From Labia minor (taxonomy: Eukaryota > Arthropoda > Insecta > Dermaptera > Spongiphoridae): 64,000 nt of DNA. The notes below the pieces were generated by a model. It was not told the origin of the DNA, did not search any database, and was given only the letters and a program-made list of their open reading frames with translations. Shown here piece after piece: positions 1 through 13,292 of this stretch. Position numbers and translations under genes: made by a program. The stretch spans positions 92,386,538 to 92,450,537 of the forward strand of contig OY720344.1 of the NCBI GenBank assembly GCA_963082975.1, in the 5' to 3' direction. The first letter of the stretch is position 1; each line of letters begins with the position of its first letter.

Positions 1-1113
1 ATATAAATATATGTAAATATAAAAAATATTACTTACTTTGTTTTTGAAAATATTAATTAATTAGGAGTAATATTCAATTTAATTTAATTTAATCTTACTT
101 TTAATATCATAGAATATTAGAATGTATCGAAATTTCTAGAATTACTAATTTTATATCGAGTGTCAACTTCTTAACTGAGCCATCAGAGGCGCCACATGGA
201 TATAATGGAGTGTTGTTTATTTGGGTTGGGTCGGTTTTTGCTTATAACTCTTTGGAATGGATCAACTTTTATGAATTTTTTAACCTTATACCTTATCCTT
301 GGGTCATGACGGTTCTAATGATTCACGAACCTTAATGAAGCCGTTTAGGAGTTTAGGATTGCGTAGTCGTTTAATTTCATGGATATGGATGCCATTTAAT
401 TATACTTTTTGTTAATATTAAGTATTTCTGTTCTTTTTCATTTTTCAATATTTTTTTAAAATTTCTTTGTTAGTATGATCTATCACTTAACAATGTTTTG
501 TTTAATTTTTGCAATATATTATTCAATAGATCATTTACTTTTAAGATGACAAGTGTTATTTTATGAATATTTAAGGATATATAGGTGTTGATAGTATTAC
601 ATATATATGACATTTTAATCATAAAAAGTGGCTTTCTTCGATCTCCACTCTGAATTCAAAAGCTTTTTCACATAATACCTGCATTCATAGAGAGGTTTTT
701 TATTTACATTTTTCCTTTTTTTTATTTTTAAAAAAAGGTAATATGTTACATTTATACATATATAAGAATAAAAGAATGAATGAAGGTGGGAGGAGAGATA
801 TGTATCATTATATAATTATTTAAATGATATATTTAATCTATATTATATTTGAATGTATATCATATAAACAAAATTGTTTAATTATATATATTTAATAAAT
901 TTTTTTTTATAAAATAACTCTTTTTATAAATAACGAGATTTGGGGACCTTGTTAAAACTAAAAATAATCATATAGTAATGAGGAAGAGATTTTAGATAGA
1001 GATTATTATATGCTATTATAATCGGTTTTAAATAAAAATTAACAAAAAATAAATAAATAAAAGATTTATGTTATAATTATTAATTATTTTAAAATATTTC
1101 ATATCATCTAAGA
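1..1113. other. AT-rich DNA, no feature recognised
   Basis: Both strands were read; there are only short frames, homopolymer runs and TA-rich tracts. The small GC-richer patch at 180-240 has no match to anything else in the window. Confidence 0.6.
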
Positions 1114-1539
1114 CATGGGTGCCTAAACTATTATATAACCATTGGAGGGCAAAAAAAAAATATTCTGGGTCGCACATAAATATTTTTTGAACAAATGGAA
1201 ATAAAATTAACTACAGTAAAACCTCTCTATAAGGGCGCGTCTAATAGTTACTCTTAATTCATTTTAATTCAAAATAAACATTGTTTTTAATAGTGTTTTG
1301 TGAGAGGTTTCACTGTATAAATAGTTTTATTAAAATAAAATAACTTATTTTTATTATAATTGTTTTATTTGAATTAAATATATGTATAAAATTATAAATT
1401 AAAATGAAAAATATTGCAAACATTATTTTTTTTTAGTAGAAATGAGCAAATTTAAATATTTTCATAATTTGGGTTTGGGTCGCATCTCAAAGAGTTTTGG
1501 GCCGCAAGCGGCCCGTGGACCGCACTTTAGACAAACATG
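1114..1539. mobile_element. Degenerate hAT-type MITE
   Basis: The ends CATGGGTGCCTAAACT and (reversed) CATGTTTGTCTAAAGT are imperfect inverted repeats close to the CAGGGGTGYCCAAACT ends of many hAT MITEs. Inside are GGGTCGCACA, GGGTCGCATCTCAAAGAG and GGGCCGCAAGCGGCCCGTGG, typical of such elements. No target-site duplication can be recognised. Confidence 0.5.
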
Positions 1540-3660
1540 ATATATACATTTATTTTTATATATATTCCCTTTGATTATTTAATAGTAGAAAATAAATAAT
1601 AGAATTTAATTTAATATAAATATCACATATACATATACGAGATATATATTGAAAATTGTATTATTACTTTATACTTCTCTTTCTTACTCTAATGACTTCC
1701 AAAGTTCATTAATCTTATTTCAAAAGATATTCCAACCCTTTCCAAATACCATTTAGTATACATAACATTTACATTTAGTCTATTGAAATTTTTTATCTCA
1801 TTCCCTCGCTGAATACTATATTTGTGCTTATTATTCAAAATGATTCAAATTTATTCTTACTGTTAAGACAATGTATTAAATTGCTATGCGGAATATAATA
1901 TATGATTAAATAATAATAATAATAATGCTTAATAATAATGTATTGATAATAATAAAACCAGTAAATAAATATGTATATAATACAAATAATAGCTCTTCAT
2001 ATAAATTCTATATAAATAACTAATATCTATCCATTCGTATATATTATTTTAATTTAATGGCTAGTATGCTAGCTTTATGATTACTGATTTGAATAATATA
2101 TAAATTTATTAATTATATAAATATGAAAGTTGTTTAAGATTCCAAATTTATTTTTCATTACTATAAATAATCAATTTTATAGAGAATTTATTTATTTGAT
2201 AATAATAAAAAAAAAAAAATGAAATAATACTTAATTTATAAAAATTCATAAAATTTTTTTTCATAATTTATATTATGATTTTTCCCCTAAATATAATACT
2301 ATTAATATAATTAAAATAAACAAAATATATTTTGTTCTTTTGTTTGTCAAATATAAAAGCTAAATATAATTTTATAAAGAAATTTTAGAAGCATAAAAAC
2401 GAATTAAATTTCTTTGAACAAGTTTAGGGCCCATGATAAATATGGCCTAACAAGAATGTTCATTTTAACATTCAAATTGTTTAACAGTAAAAAAGATTTT
2501 TTTTAAGATAGAAAATATATTCTTAGAAACATTTTATATTCAATTATTCAGAAAAGAAATATAACGATTTTAATAGTGGAATGTGTGTTGCAAAATTATT
2601 CTTTATATAATTATTTATATAATTTTTGTTTTTATTAATCTTTATAAGTAAAATGTATTTTCAATTGTGTATATCAAAGAAAAGTAATAAATCGTATTTT
2701 TAAAACTAACGAGGGCACGTCAATGAGTGATTTTTTGAAGTTGCCGTCTCTTAAATGAAATGGCAACAATGCTTGCCTGTCAGCAAGTAAACATCAGCTG
2801 ACTCCTGTCGAAATTTGAACCAGCCGGGTCTTTTCGATTTTGTTTAACATAAATTAAGAGCAGACTACCTTGTGATTTGGGAAGAAAATGAAAAAAATGA
2901 ATTTCAGAATTATTTAATTAAGCATTATTTTTTGTGAAAAAAAAACATCACTTCATAATGAAAAGTAAATTTTATATTCTTTTTCTTATCTTTATAAATG
3001 CTTGTTTGGAAAAATTATTTTATTTTTTTTTATATTTTTTTTGTTTTTTGTTAATAATTCATATCAATCCATTTTCGTTGTCAATCATATTATTAAACTG
3101 AAACATGAAAATATAAACTTGATATAAAATTTGAGAAATTCCTCTAAATATTGAATATACAGGTAATAGAATACATGAGGGGATCTAAATGGAATATTTC
3201 ATCAGAGGTTATTAACTATTGGAAAATTGACTTAATAATTAAATGAAAATGATTTATTGTCAATAATATGCTTGTAGGTCTACTATGAAGTTATAAAAAA
3301 ACAACATCTATTTTGAAAGTGGAATTCCAATTCAATCACTTAAAAGTGGAGTTAATAAAATTATAATGTTTGATTATATCAATTGGAATTTGAATGAAGT
3401 AGATTTTGGAAAAGCTCTCGCCCCTACGATCTCCACCTCGAAATGAATTCAATTACGGCTGGATCAAATTTAATTATAATAGATAAATGGACTAGGGGCC
3501 CTTGTTGTTCGAGACGGACTGTAGATAATAATAGAGGGAGGGTTCTTTGTTTTTTAAGAATAAATTCATGACATTGAGGTAAGCTGGTTGTTTTTTTTTC
3601 TTTTGAATAAAATAAAAATAAAAATAAAAACAAAGATTATCAAAACAATAATATTAATAA
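1540..3660. other. AT-rich DNA, no gene recognised
   Basis: No convincing exon or element was found. 2705-2850 is less AT-rich (TGCCTGTCAGCAAGTAAAC) but has no open frame with splice sites. The - strand frame at 3424-3633 is low-complexity at its start and I do not accept it as a gene. Confidence 0.55.
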
Positions 3661-3755
3661 CTAGCTGCTCAGAGCGCCTTCGGCGCTCTTCACACCTAGA
3701 CGGGGGCTCCGCCCCCTGTACCCCCGAGTTGTACATAGTATTTGGTGGTTGAAAG
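3661..3755 (+). repeat. Short GC-rich repeat (family E) with hairpins, copy 1
   Basis: Two tight hairpins, AGAGCGCCTTCGGCGCTCT and GGGGGCTCCGCCCCC, are separated by TCACACCTAGAC and followed by TGTACATAGTATTTGG. A diverged copy is at 51930-52035. It could be the end of a Helitron-like or other unnamed element; no coding sequence is attached. Confidence 0.55.
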
Positions 3756-3894
3756 TATTAAAAGGTTTTCATCCATTTTGTTTCAATCAGTATATTACAT
3801 AAAACATTCATTTCTTTTTGTGTTCTTATTTAAAAAATATATTTTAATTTAATCACTATATTAATTATATATATTATTATTGTATATGTTATAT

Positions 3895-4775
3895 CTATCT
3901 ACCTATGTGGCTCAAAGATACTCTAAAGTTCTTAGCCGCAACAACCACATTTCTCCAAGTGTCCCTATCCTGAGTCCTTGTTCCATCTCTCTTACGTCCC
4001 TTCCTACGCGTCATTGGTTTTCCAAGCGGACGTTTTCCAATCGGTCTTCCCACCAATATCTTTTTCCTCACCCATTCTTGCCACGTGCCCTGCCTATCGC
4101 AGCTTTTTCCCTTTTATAACCCTAACTATTTCTGAAGATGCAGAGAGGCCATGCAATTTCTTGTTATACAGTCTCCCTCATACCCGGTGACCTCATCTTT
4201 TTTTGGCCAATAAATGCAGGGAAGAATCCTATTCTCAAATACTCTGAATCTACTCTCATCTCCAAGGGTCATAGACCATGCCTCCCACCCATATAATGCA
4301 ACAGGCAAAATAATCTTTTTATATATTCCCTTTGATAATAATTTTGAAGAGATAAGCCTCTTTATTGCAGATAACAGGCGTTTCCCGATTGCAACCACGA
4401 TTTAAATTCTTCTCAAATATTATTATCCTTCGTGATTACATTCAATTTTTCTACATATTCAAATTCTACATTTTGTATGTTAATACTCTTCCTCTTTGTT
4501 ACTAAATATGTTTTCTTATCACTATTAATTTCAAACCTCCATTAAATTTTCCTCGCTATCTGTAATTGCAATTGTCGAATTTCCTATTATATTTAAGTCG
4601 TCTGAGTAACCTAATATTTTACAATTGATTTCCCCATCTTATTCTTTCTTTACTACCTTCAAGAGAAATTTGAAGATTGAAAATTTGAAAAAGTTTATCC
4701 GGATCTATTGAGTCATGCGTATGTTTTACTAAAGTCTACAAATAATTAGTGAACAGAAATATTGAATTCGCGGTT
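3895..4775 (-). pseudogene. LINE (family B) 3' remnant: end of reverse transcriptase and C-terminus
   Basis: The - strand reads, with shifts, KKTYLVTKRKSINIQNVEFE (about 4500-4440), AIGKRLLSAIKRL, IYKKIILPVALYGWEAW, VFENRILPCIYW and a tail that ends near RDVREMEQGLRIGTLG. It parallels the copy at 24833-25910 segment by segment. The L-P-V-x-x-Y-G-x-E-x-W block is typical just after the reverse transcriptase in arthropod non-LTR elements. Confidence 0.75.
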
Positions 4776-5941
4776 TTGTTCCTAATATCTGTCATAATGA
4801 AAATATCTTAATTAATGTTGGTCGATTTGGCCTGAACCCGCAATGATATCTCCTAATATTTCCTCCGCCTATGGTTCTTAAGTATTTTCTATGTTATAAT
4901 AGTGAAATAGAGTATAATATTTCTTGATCATTACATTTTGGTATTTTATTTTCATTGCTAGATTATTATTGAATATTTTTAATTATAATGAAACTTGGGA
5001 AAATGCAAAAATAGAGACTTGAGACAATTTATAAAAATTAACGGTATAAAACTATAGATAAATTACCAATATATACATTCATTAATAGTATTAATTTAAA
5101 TTAATTGATTTATTTGTTTTTTTATTATTAAGTTCATTTATTAATTTTTTTAGATCATAGTTATTTTCCTTAAAAGAAACTTAAATTCTGTGATGCTAGG
5201 GGATTTGAAAATTATTCGTCGCAATATGAAGATTTCGCTTACAGTTTCTGTCATGTCAGACTTCCATCCAACAGTTATTTTCTGTTAAGTTTTTTGCTTC
5301 TCTTAATCATGTGATCTATATATTTAATTTTTTTTTGATTCATTATAATAAAATTTAAACAAATAAAAATTTTTACTTTGTTAATTTATATAAATTTCAA
5401 TATAAACTGATTGTGAGTGATACGCTTAGCCAATACTCTGAATAATTTGTGTACAAAAATATTGAATGTTCTTAGCGAGATTTGATATAATGTTGTACGA
5501 TTTGTCCTAAATCTGAATTAGAAGAAAATTATAAATTGCATTAAAATGAGACCTTTTAGAATAAATTATTTAATTGAAATGATATTTAAATATAAGAATT
5601 TAAAAAAATATTATATTCTTTGTTTGGCAATTGTTATTTAATTATGTGCAACATGATTCGACTTGCACAGAGCATCGTTATTTTTTATTAATATCACATA
5701 ATAAAAATGAATCTTTTAAACATAATAAATAAAAAAGACATTTTAATAAATTTAAAAAATATACCCAATTTAAAAATGTCAAAAATTTAAAACAACTTTA
5801 TATCATCATATTTTAATTTTTATATAATATATATATATATTTAGTAATTAATAATAGAGTAATTAAATTAAAATAAAAAACAAAGATAATATAATTCAGT
5901 CATTTTAATTCAGGTTAAATAATATTTTTTTTTATTATTCA
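4776..5941. other. AT-rich DNA, no feature recognised
   Basis: Frames are short and rich in stops. Part of 4776-4900 may be older family B LINE sequence, too decayed to assign. Confidence 0.5.
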
Positions 5942-7128
5942 ATGATAAAATTTATATATTATTATATATATATATTATAGAAAAGAAGAAATATTCAATT
6001 AAATAAAAAATAATTTAAGATAAAAATATGATCTAATAAATATTTTAATTAAATTGAGAACTTTTAGAATAAATTATTTAATTGAATTGATATTTGTATA
6101 TTAGAATTTAAAATAAAAAGGGAAATATTATAATAATTCTTCGATTGGGAATCGCTATGATAATTCATTGTTTGAAATGATTCCGCTAGGCCGACAGTGA
6201 GCCGCGAGCTGCTCTTGAATGAACAACACGGAGAATTAAATAAACTTTAAAAAATTAATTTCTGCGGTTATTGATAAGATATTAATAAAATTTATAGCCT
6301 ATGTTACTCTAGAGGTATATAAGAATATTGTGATGTAATTTCAAAGAAATCGGTTCAGCCAATTCTGAGTCTATAAAATAGTAATTTTCCGGACAGACAG
6401 ACAGACCGACAGACAGACAGACAGACAGACAGACGTGAAAAATTCTAAAGTCACTTTTGGATTCTAGAGGTCATGAAACGCGAAGATATGCAAAAATTTT
6501 TAAATTCTGAGCAATGTGCAGACAAAAACCTTTTTTTATATATATAGATGATAAAATTTATATATTATTATATATATATTATAGAAAAGAAGAAATATTC
6601 AATTAAATAAAAAATAATTTAAGATAAAAATATGATCTAATAAATATTTTAATTAAATTGAGAACTTTTAGAATAAATTATTTAATTGAATTGATATTTG
6701 TATATTAGAATTTAAAATAAAGTGAAATATTATAATAATTCTTTGATTGGGAATAGCTATGATAATTCATTGTTTGAAATGATTCCGCTAGGCCGGCAGT
6801 GAGCCGCGAGCTGCTCTTGAATGAACAACACGGAGAATTATATAAACTTTAAAAAATTAATTTCTGCGGTTATTGATAAGATATTAATAAAATGTATAGC
6901 CTATGTTACTCTAGAGGTATATAAGAATATTGTGATGTAATTTCAAAGAAATCGGTTCAGCCAATTCTGAGTCTATAAAATAGTAATTTTCCGGACAGAC
7001 AGACAGACAGACGTGAAAAATTCTAAAGTCACTTTTGGATTCTAGAGGTCATGAAACGCGAAGATATGCAAAAAATTTTAAATTCTGAGCAATGTGCAGA
7101 CAAAAACCTTTTTTTATATATATAGATT
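5942..7128 (+). repeat. Direct tandem duplication, two copies of about 600 bases
   Basis: Copy 1 is 5942-6547 and copy 2 is 6548-7128. Both start ATGATAAAATTTATATATTA, contain TTCCGCTAGGCCG followed by CAGTGAGCCGCGAGCTGCTC and ATCGGTTCAGCCAATTCTGA, carry a GACA microsatellite, and end AACCTTTTTTTATATATATA. Differences are scattered substitutions, and the GACA array is shorter in copy 2. The unit looks like a repeat element in its own right, ending in an A/T-rich tail. Confidence 0.85.
6391..6434 (+). repeat. (GACA)n microsatellite
   Basis: About ten GACA units with one GACC interruption lie in copy 1 of the tandem duplication. Copy 2 has a shorter array near 6994-7012. Confidence 0.9.
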
Positions 7129-7324
7129 AATTAAATTTTTATTTTTCTATTATAATTAAATAATTTAAGTAGGATTTAAAGGAAATAATAAATAATAGAA
7201 ATATAATAAAAAAATATTAAAAAAATATTTTTTTATAAATAGCCTTGGAAATCTAAAAGCTCATTTTATCTAATTAACTTAATTATTTAATTATGTCAAT
7301 TTAAATATTATATAATCAAATTTT

Positions 7325-7420
7325 GTAAACTTGGTGAGATTTGTAATCCTGCTTTCATCTTTTGTAGTACAGCATTTCATACCTGAGCTACACACAATAT
7401 GAAATACAGTCCTAATATGA
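7325..7420 (-). repeat. tRNA-like SINE head (family S2), diverged copy
   Basis: This copy shares AACTTGGTGAGATTTG and the downstream GTAGTACAGCATTTCATAC with the copy at 17030-17110, with the B box altered. It is about 100 bases long. Confidence 0.4.
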
Positions 7421-7829
7421 GATAGCCCACCTCAGCCTCTGGATGACCTAATTTCCCCGGGGATTCCCTATCAAAGGATAAAGCATAGCAAGGAAACAAA
7501 AAATCATCTCTTTTCACAATTCTTGAGACGAGCAATAGGCATTAATTGTCGCCAATGGTAAACTAATGTTTTTCTACTCACTTTTTAAGTCAATCTACAA
7601 ACATTCAGGTAACTTGTTTCATAATAATTGTTGTATATCGTATATTCCACTCTTTTCAAAATTTGACTTAATTCAAATTTTTAAAAAATTTTATAACAAA
7701 AAACAAATATATTTTATTAAGTGACAATATAAATATAAATTAACATGCCTAATATGAGATATCTCAATGCTTTCGCTGGTCCCACGAAGACTGTGGGTAA
7801 ATAAAAGATTCTGTATTTCTATGCAGGGT

Positions 7830-8070
7830 TATAAAATCGATCAGGCTGCGATGGAGAGGGCTTGTGGCTAGAATGGGAGAGGAAAGAATAGCGAAAAATA
7901 TATTGGTGAAGAAATGTTCGCTTGGAAGACCAAGGACGCGGTGGGCGAACTATGTAGGAAGAGACATGAGAGAGAAAGGAGATGATAGAAATTGGATGGT
8001 TCTAGTTCAGGATAGGGACACTTGGAGAAATGTGGTTGCTACGGCTAAGAACTTTCGAATTCTGTAGAAC
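7830..8070 (+). pseudogene. LINE (family B) C-terminal fragment
   Basis: The + strand reads ARMGEERIAKNILVKK, GRPRTRWANYVGRDMRE, then WMVLVQDRDTWRNVVATAKN and a stop at 8065-8067. This is the characteristic C-terminal tail of arthropod endonuclease-reverse transcriptase elements. Only the last 80 codons are present. Confidence 0.82.
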
Positions 8071-8850
8071 CACAGAGATAGATAGTATTTCTGAATTTTT
8101 TGCAATTTTTGTTCTGAATCTTAATTAATGTACTCCATTGAGAAATATTTTTCTTTTTCAGAAATTTAAAATAAATTGTTTAAACCCAAGTATCTGCATT
8201 GTTTTAAATATTTAATTTTAAATTAATAATTGATTGAATAAAATAAGTATATTTTCAAATACATGTTTGTTGAATGTTGACTTAATATAAGATAGTCTCA
8301 TTTTGGGAACACTTAGTATCTCACATTAGGTAACCTGCTGACTGAATAGATAAATACAACATTATTCGTAAATAAATTTTAAAAAAAATAATGGATATAT
8401 AAATATGTATATTTATGTAGAGAATATTTATCAACACTAATAGTAAAAGATCAAAATTAAAAAAAAGAAGTGCACATTACCATTGTTCAACTAATAAAAT
8501 ATCCCATATTAGGACATTCTCCCCTATATATATATAAATATATATATTGTTGATTATAGTAACATACTACTTCTCTTACCTATAGAAAATATAATATAAT
8601 CAATATTCATTTTACAATATGCAATATTTATATATAGTATTAAATATGATATAATTTAAAATTTTTGATTTCCAGAATTTTTTTTCTCAGCCAAAATTAG
8701 AAAATTTCTGGACAACTATTGTATTTCAGTTTGAAAAACATTAATACTAGTAATACTTTAGACAGAATTGCTAAGAATTTCTAAATATTAATCTTGGACT
8801 GAATTTTTTTACTATATTCTAAAATAATTCTTTATCTACTCATATAAAAA
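8071..8850. other. AT-rich DNA, no feature recognised
   Basis: Nothing coding or repeated within the window was seen. A short TA run lies near 8527-8550. Confidence 0.55.
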
Positions 8851-9365
8851 AGCTGGAGTGTCTCCACTCGACTATCTCGCAAATTTGAATTAGATTAAAT
8901 AACATATATTATATTTAAATTAAATTTAATTAATTAAATTATAAATTAAAATTAATAAATAATATTTATTAAATCAGCGCATGTTTGGCTCTTTGTTGAT
9001 TGCACCACGTCATGTGTTGGCGCGTGATTTGCAGTGATAAAAAATTAATTCCTGTACTTTTAGCGATTCAATCAAGCTGAAATTCTATATATAACAGTTT
9101 AATACAATTTTTAATCATGTGAAACAGATATCTTTATTTTTACGGTCACTTTAGAGGAAAAAAAATTAAAATGTGTAGGTAATGATACTCTTCCAGTTGA
9201 GCTACATTTCTCAAAAGGTTATAGAAAACTATGAATTTTGAATAATGCCCATGTACCAAATTTCATCATTCTGGCTCAAACCGTTTTTGCGTAATCTTGG
9301 TTAAATACATACACACACACACACATACACACATAGACATTTTTCTCAACCTTAATGAAAATGAA
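8851..9365 (+). mobile_element. Family C element, copy 1
   Basis: It begins AGCTGGAGTGTCTCCACTCG then ACTATCTCGC. It contains TTGGCGCGTGATTTGCAGTG, AATCAAGCTGAAATTCTATA, TACCAAATTTCATCATTCTG, CAAACCGTTTTTGCGTAATC and a CA-repeat before CATTTTTCTCAACCTTA. The right terminal GCGAGATAGT seen in copies 2 and 3 is missing. Confidence 0.7.
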
Positions 9366-9479
9366 AATTAAACGTTCTCATATAAATATAATAATCCTTT
9401 TTTTTAATTAAATTTAAATTTAATATAATAATAATAAGAATTATTTTAATTTCAATATTTCTTAATGTTTTTTTACTTT

Positions 9480-9930
9480 CCCGTATACTTCGTATAAGGG
9501 AAGTATTGGAATCGTCAAAAATTTCGACTTCGAGATTTCGATAGATCTTGACGTTTTAGACCTCCCTGAGTCGGAAAATACCATTTTTCGAATTATGTCT
9601 GTGTGTGTATGTATGTATGTATGTATGTTTGTATGTAATGTCTGTGAGCTAATTTACTCAAAAACTAATCAAGCTAGGACATCGAAATTTGGTACATCGA
9701 TATTATTCACATTTTGTAGATTTCTATCCAAATTTCGTCAAAATCAGTTAACCGGAAGTGGTACTTTACCTACACTGGTTGCGTTTACCTTTCACCAGTT
9801 TGCTTCGAGATATTTGCTTTATATTTTGTATATAGATTTAAAAATATGAAAAAAATTCAGATACCAAATTTCATCATGATCTGACTACCGGAAGTGACAT
9901 TTTACCTATACAAGTAGCGTTAGGTGTAAA
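9480..9930 (+). repeat. Repeat-like segment with (TGTA)n tract
   Basis: It opens with the palindrome-like CCCGTATACTTCGTATAAGG, has TCGAGATTTCGATAGATC, a TGTATGTATG microsatellite (about 9602-9638), then GACATCGAAATTTGGTACAT and two CCGGAAGTG motifs about 130 bases apart. The organisation (microsatellite followed by AAATTTGGTA) resembles families A and C, but this family occurs once here. Confidence 0.45.
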
Positions 9931-12900
9931 TTATAAATATATATAATAGTGTTAAACCATTTTACTTTATAATTTAAATTAATTAGTTTGTTTATTTTTA
10001 TTTTGTTGTTAAAACATAATAATAATAACCTAATTACCTATTTATATGCGGGAAAGTCTAGGGGAGGACACTCCCGAATTTTTTAGACTAATGATGCCAC
10101 ATATGAGACCAGACAGAGTCCGAAACAGATTAGTAGTATTGATAATATTGTTTTTAATGTGAAAGACAAATGTTGCTTAAATTTATTAATACTTCATACC
10201 TAATAATTTAATTAATATATAAATATTGATTTACTTGAATATTTTCATTGAAAAATTTATTACATAAAGTTGAATAGTAAATATTGTAGGCTCTCAAGTT
10301 TTTTATTTTAATCAAATATTTAATAATTAAAATTCAATTAAAAAATAGTGACAATTTAGACATATTCATAATGACTATTTGCCATGTGAATTTTAAAACC
10401 GCTTTTTATTTTAAATTGAACGTTAATGGAATAGAGGATAGTAGAATTTTTATAATAAATGTCAAGAAGCTTTAGTAATTAATTTTAATGACTTACTCGC
10501 GGTGATAATTTGGAAATAAAAGGGTTTTATATTTTCGTTATGAGATCAAAACAATTTGGACTTTAATAAGTAGAGGAATGGGAGGGGAGAATACTTGCCC
10601 TTTTTTTAACTAATCTCCAACTCGATTCAATAATTGATTGACTCACTAATAATTTCAAATCGTTTTCTTGTTCTTTTTGACGATATTTAACGAATATTTA
10701 ACTTTAAAAGTGTAACAAATGTATTTAATTTATTTAGTAAACAAACCCTTGAAATATCAACATCATGTATAGAAGGCTAACAAAGTTTGCACTATAAAAT
10801 CTATTCGTTCGTTTATTATCTTTGTAAACAAATTATTAGTGGCCTTGGGATGTCGAGTATATATATCCCTTTAGGTTTCAAAAACAAAATACATTTGTTG
10901 CCTAAATTTACAGGTTGCTTTCTCCTCTTTGTCTCTCTTACTCACTCATTTATGTATAATTTATACTAAACTTTTCATTTACAAATTAGTTTGTGTATAA
11001 CTAAATCAATAATAGTCAAAATGAATTATAAAAAAAATTAAATATTCCTAATGAAATTTGTTTTTTTTTTTTTAAATTTCATTATTTATCAGTCAGAGAT
11101 TTGAAATTGAAAATATGAATCTTATTTTAAAACTAATAAGAAATTAATTTATTCTATTCAAATTATTTTTTATCTTGTTGTTCGTTGTTCATTTAATTAT
11201 TTTTTATATTTTCACTATAAGGTTGGTAATAATGTCTTTTTAAGTTCCTTTTTCAATTCACAATTAACAATGGACTGTTAAGATATTAAGAAATTTATGT
11301 TCCATCCATATAAAGTTTTTTGAAGATGGATTGAGTCTAATAAACACAATTCAAGATGAAAAATACAAAGGCTGAACATCTTAACTATCAATTAAGATAC
11401 TAAAGATAACCTTGAAATGGATAAGAAAAAAGTTCTCTTAATGGATGCCTGAAGTCATCAAAAAATAAATTAAATGATTGAATCAATTTGATTAAGGGAA
11501 TCTTTCTTATAATTTAGTATTCCTGAATCAGTCAATGTTAGAAATGGTGGACTTCCGAGATTGAACTTTTAACTCAATTGAGAGGGGGTGATTTATCTTC
11601 TGGAAGTCCCAATGAAAGAGTTTAGGATGTCTTTATTCCCGGCGGATATTCTATTTCTGACCCTGGAAATTATGTCACTTACTTTTCGAATGATATATTT
11701 CTCGATAAATTTTTTTTTTTTTAAATTATATCTATCAATCTAAATATATATATGATTTATATTAATTATTTATTTTAATTAGAGTATTTATTTGAATTAA
11801 ATTTTCATTACAAACATAATAAACATGAGTTGAACTAAGGGCCTTTTTAATTAATTATTACGAGAAAATTTTGATATTTATAACTTTAATTTTTTTTTTT
11901 AATTCTTCTTTATTAAAAAAAAGTCTTAAATTTTAGGATTTTTGCAGATGTTGTCAATTTATGCTTAAAAGAGAAAAGTTTACCAATTCCAACATCCATC
12001 TCCTTCTTCTATAATAAGATTGGGGCACGAGTGGAATTGAAATGGCCGGAGACTTGGAAAATTTCTTGTAGGTACTGATTTTGAATGAGTCAATGCCAGG
12101 AGTTTGGATTATACTCCATGAAAGGACAACATCTCATTAAACTTTCATATATAGTACCTAAATAATTTAATGATAATAAAAAATTAAAGATATCCCCAAA
12201 TTACAATAAAATTTTATAAAAACAATCCAAAAGATATTTTTAATGAAGTGATATTGTGATCCATGATAAAAATCGATTGGAAATATGAAAGACTATAAAT
12301 CTTCAACAAACTCCATTTAAAAACAAAATACATTTTCTGTGAATAGGGTATAAATGTTTAGATACCCCATTTTTGATAATTATTCAAAGAAAAATATAAA
12401 TATCTATTTGAATTTTAGCTATTTTTATGAAGATTAAAAATTATTATATATATTTTTATATCGATGTCAATTTGGATGTGTTTGAAACGATTCAAAGGTG
12501 TTGTAAGTGGGAGAGTGAAGGGGGTGACAAACCAAAATTTCCAACCACAAAAAGGGTTTAAAATTTTTTGTAGTGATCATTCAAAATATTTTATTTATCT
12601 CTAATTTAGTACTATAATAATCATCAAAAGTATTTTTTTATTATACATAAATAAATATGTTATTTTTTAAATTCTTTTATATAGGATAAATAAATTTCAA
12701 AGTATTATACACTAAATATTATTAATATTATAAAATTCAAATGATAAATATGATTTAATATTGAATATATACATAAAAAGTTGAAATTATATATATATAT
12801 ATACCTATTTTAGATAAAGTTATAACTTTTTTACATTTTCTTAAAAGCATTTATTTATTTAAAAGAATGAAAAATAATTTTCCATTAAAAACAAAAAATA

Positions 12901-13290
12901 AACTAAAATTAATATTCCTTTTGTGTATAATATTTAGTAATTAATAATAATTAATAGTAATTAATAATAAAAAAAATTTGTAGAATAAGAAAAATAATTT
13001 CTTTTTTTTCGTAAATATTGTATATATAAAAATATAGGTACATGCATTTTTTAAAAAATATCTTTTTGAAGTGTTGAATAAAATCAAAAATACACATTGG
13101 AATTTTTTTTTTATTAATATTATATTAGAATATTTAATAATAATTATAAGATAAATTTTGTTTGTTTTGTTTTTATTTTATGGGTAGTGTATTTTTTATT
13201 TGTGGTAGGAGAAGAAGTAGAAGAAGGGGTGAGTTTTAAAATATAAAACGTGTATGATAATCCGAAGAATGAATTGAGTTGTATTTGCTT
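9931..13290. other. Long AT-rich stretch, no gene recognised
   Basis: This could be the intron following the candidate exon at 13293-13539 (- strand). I searched it by eye for exons with AG acceptors on that strand and found none I trust. The + strand frame at 10787-10969 has no recognisable product. Confidence 0.5.
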
Positions 13291-13292
13291 AC

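Noticed and set aside
3424..3633. A 69-codon - strand frame
   Set aside because: It begins with phenylalanine/leucine low complexity from an AT run, has no splice context and no recognisable domain.
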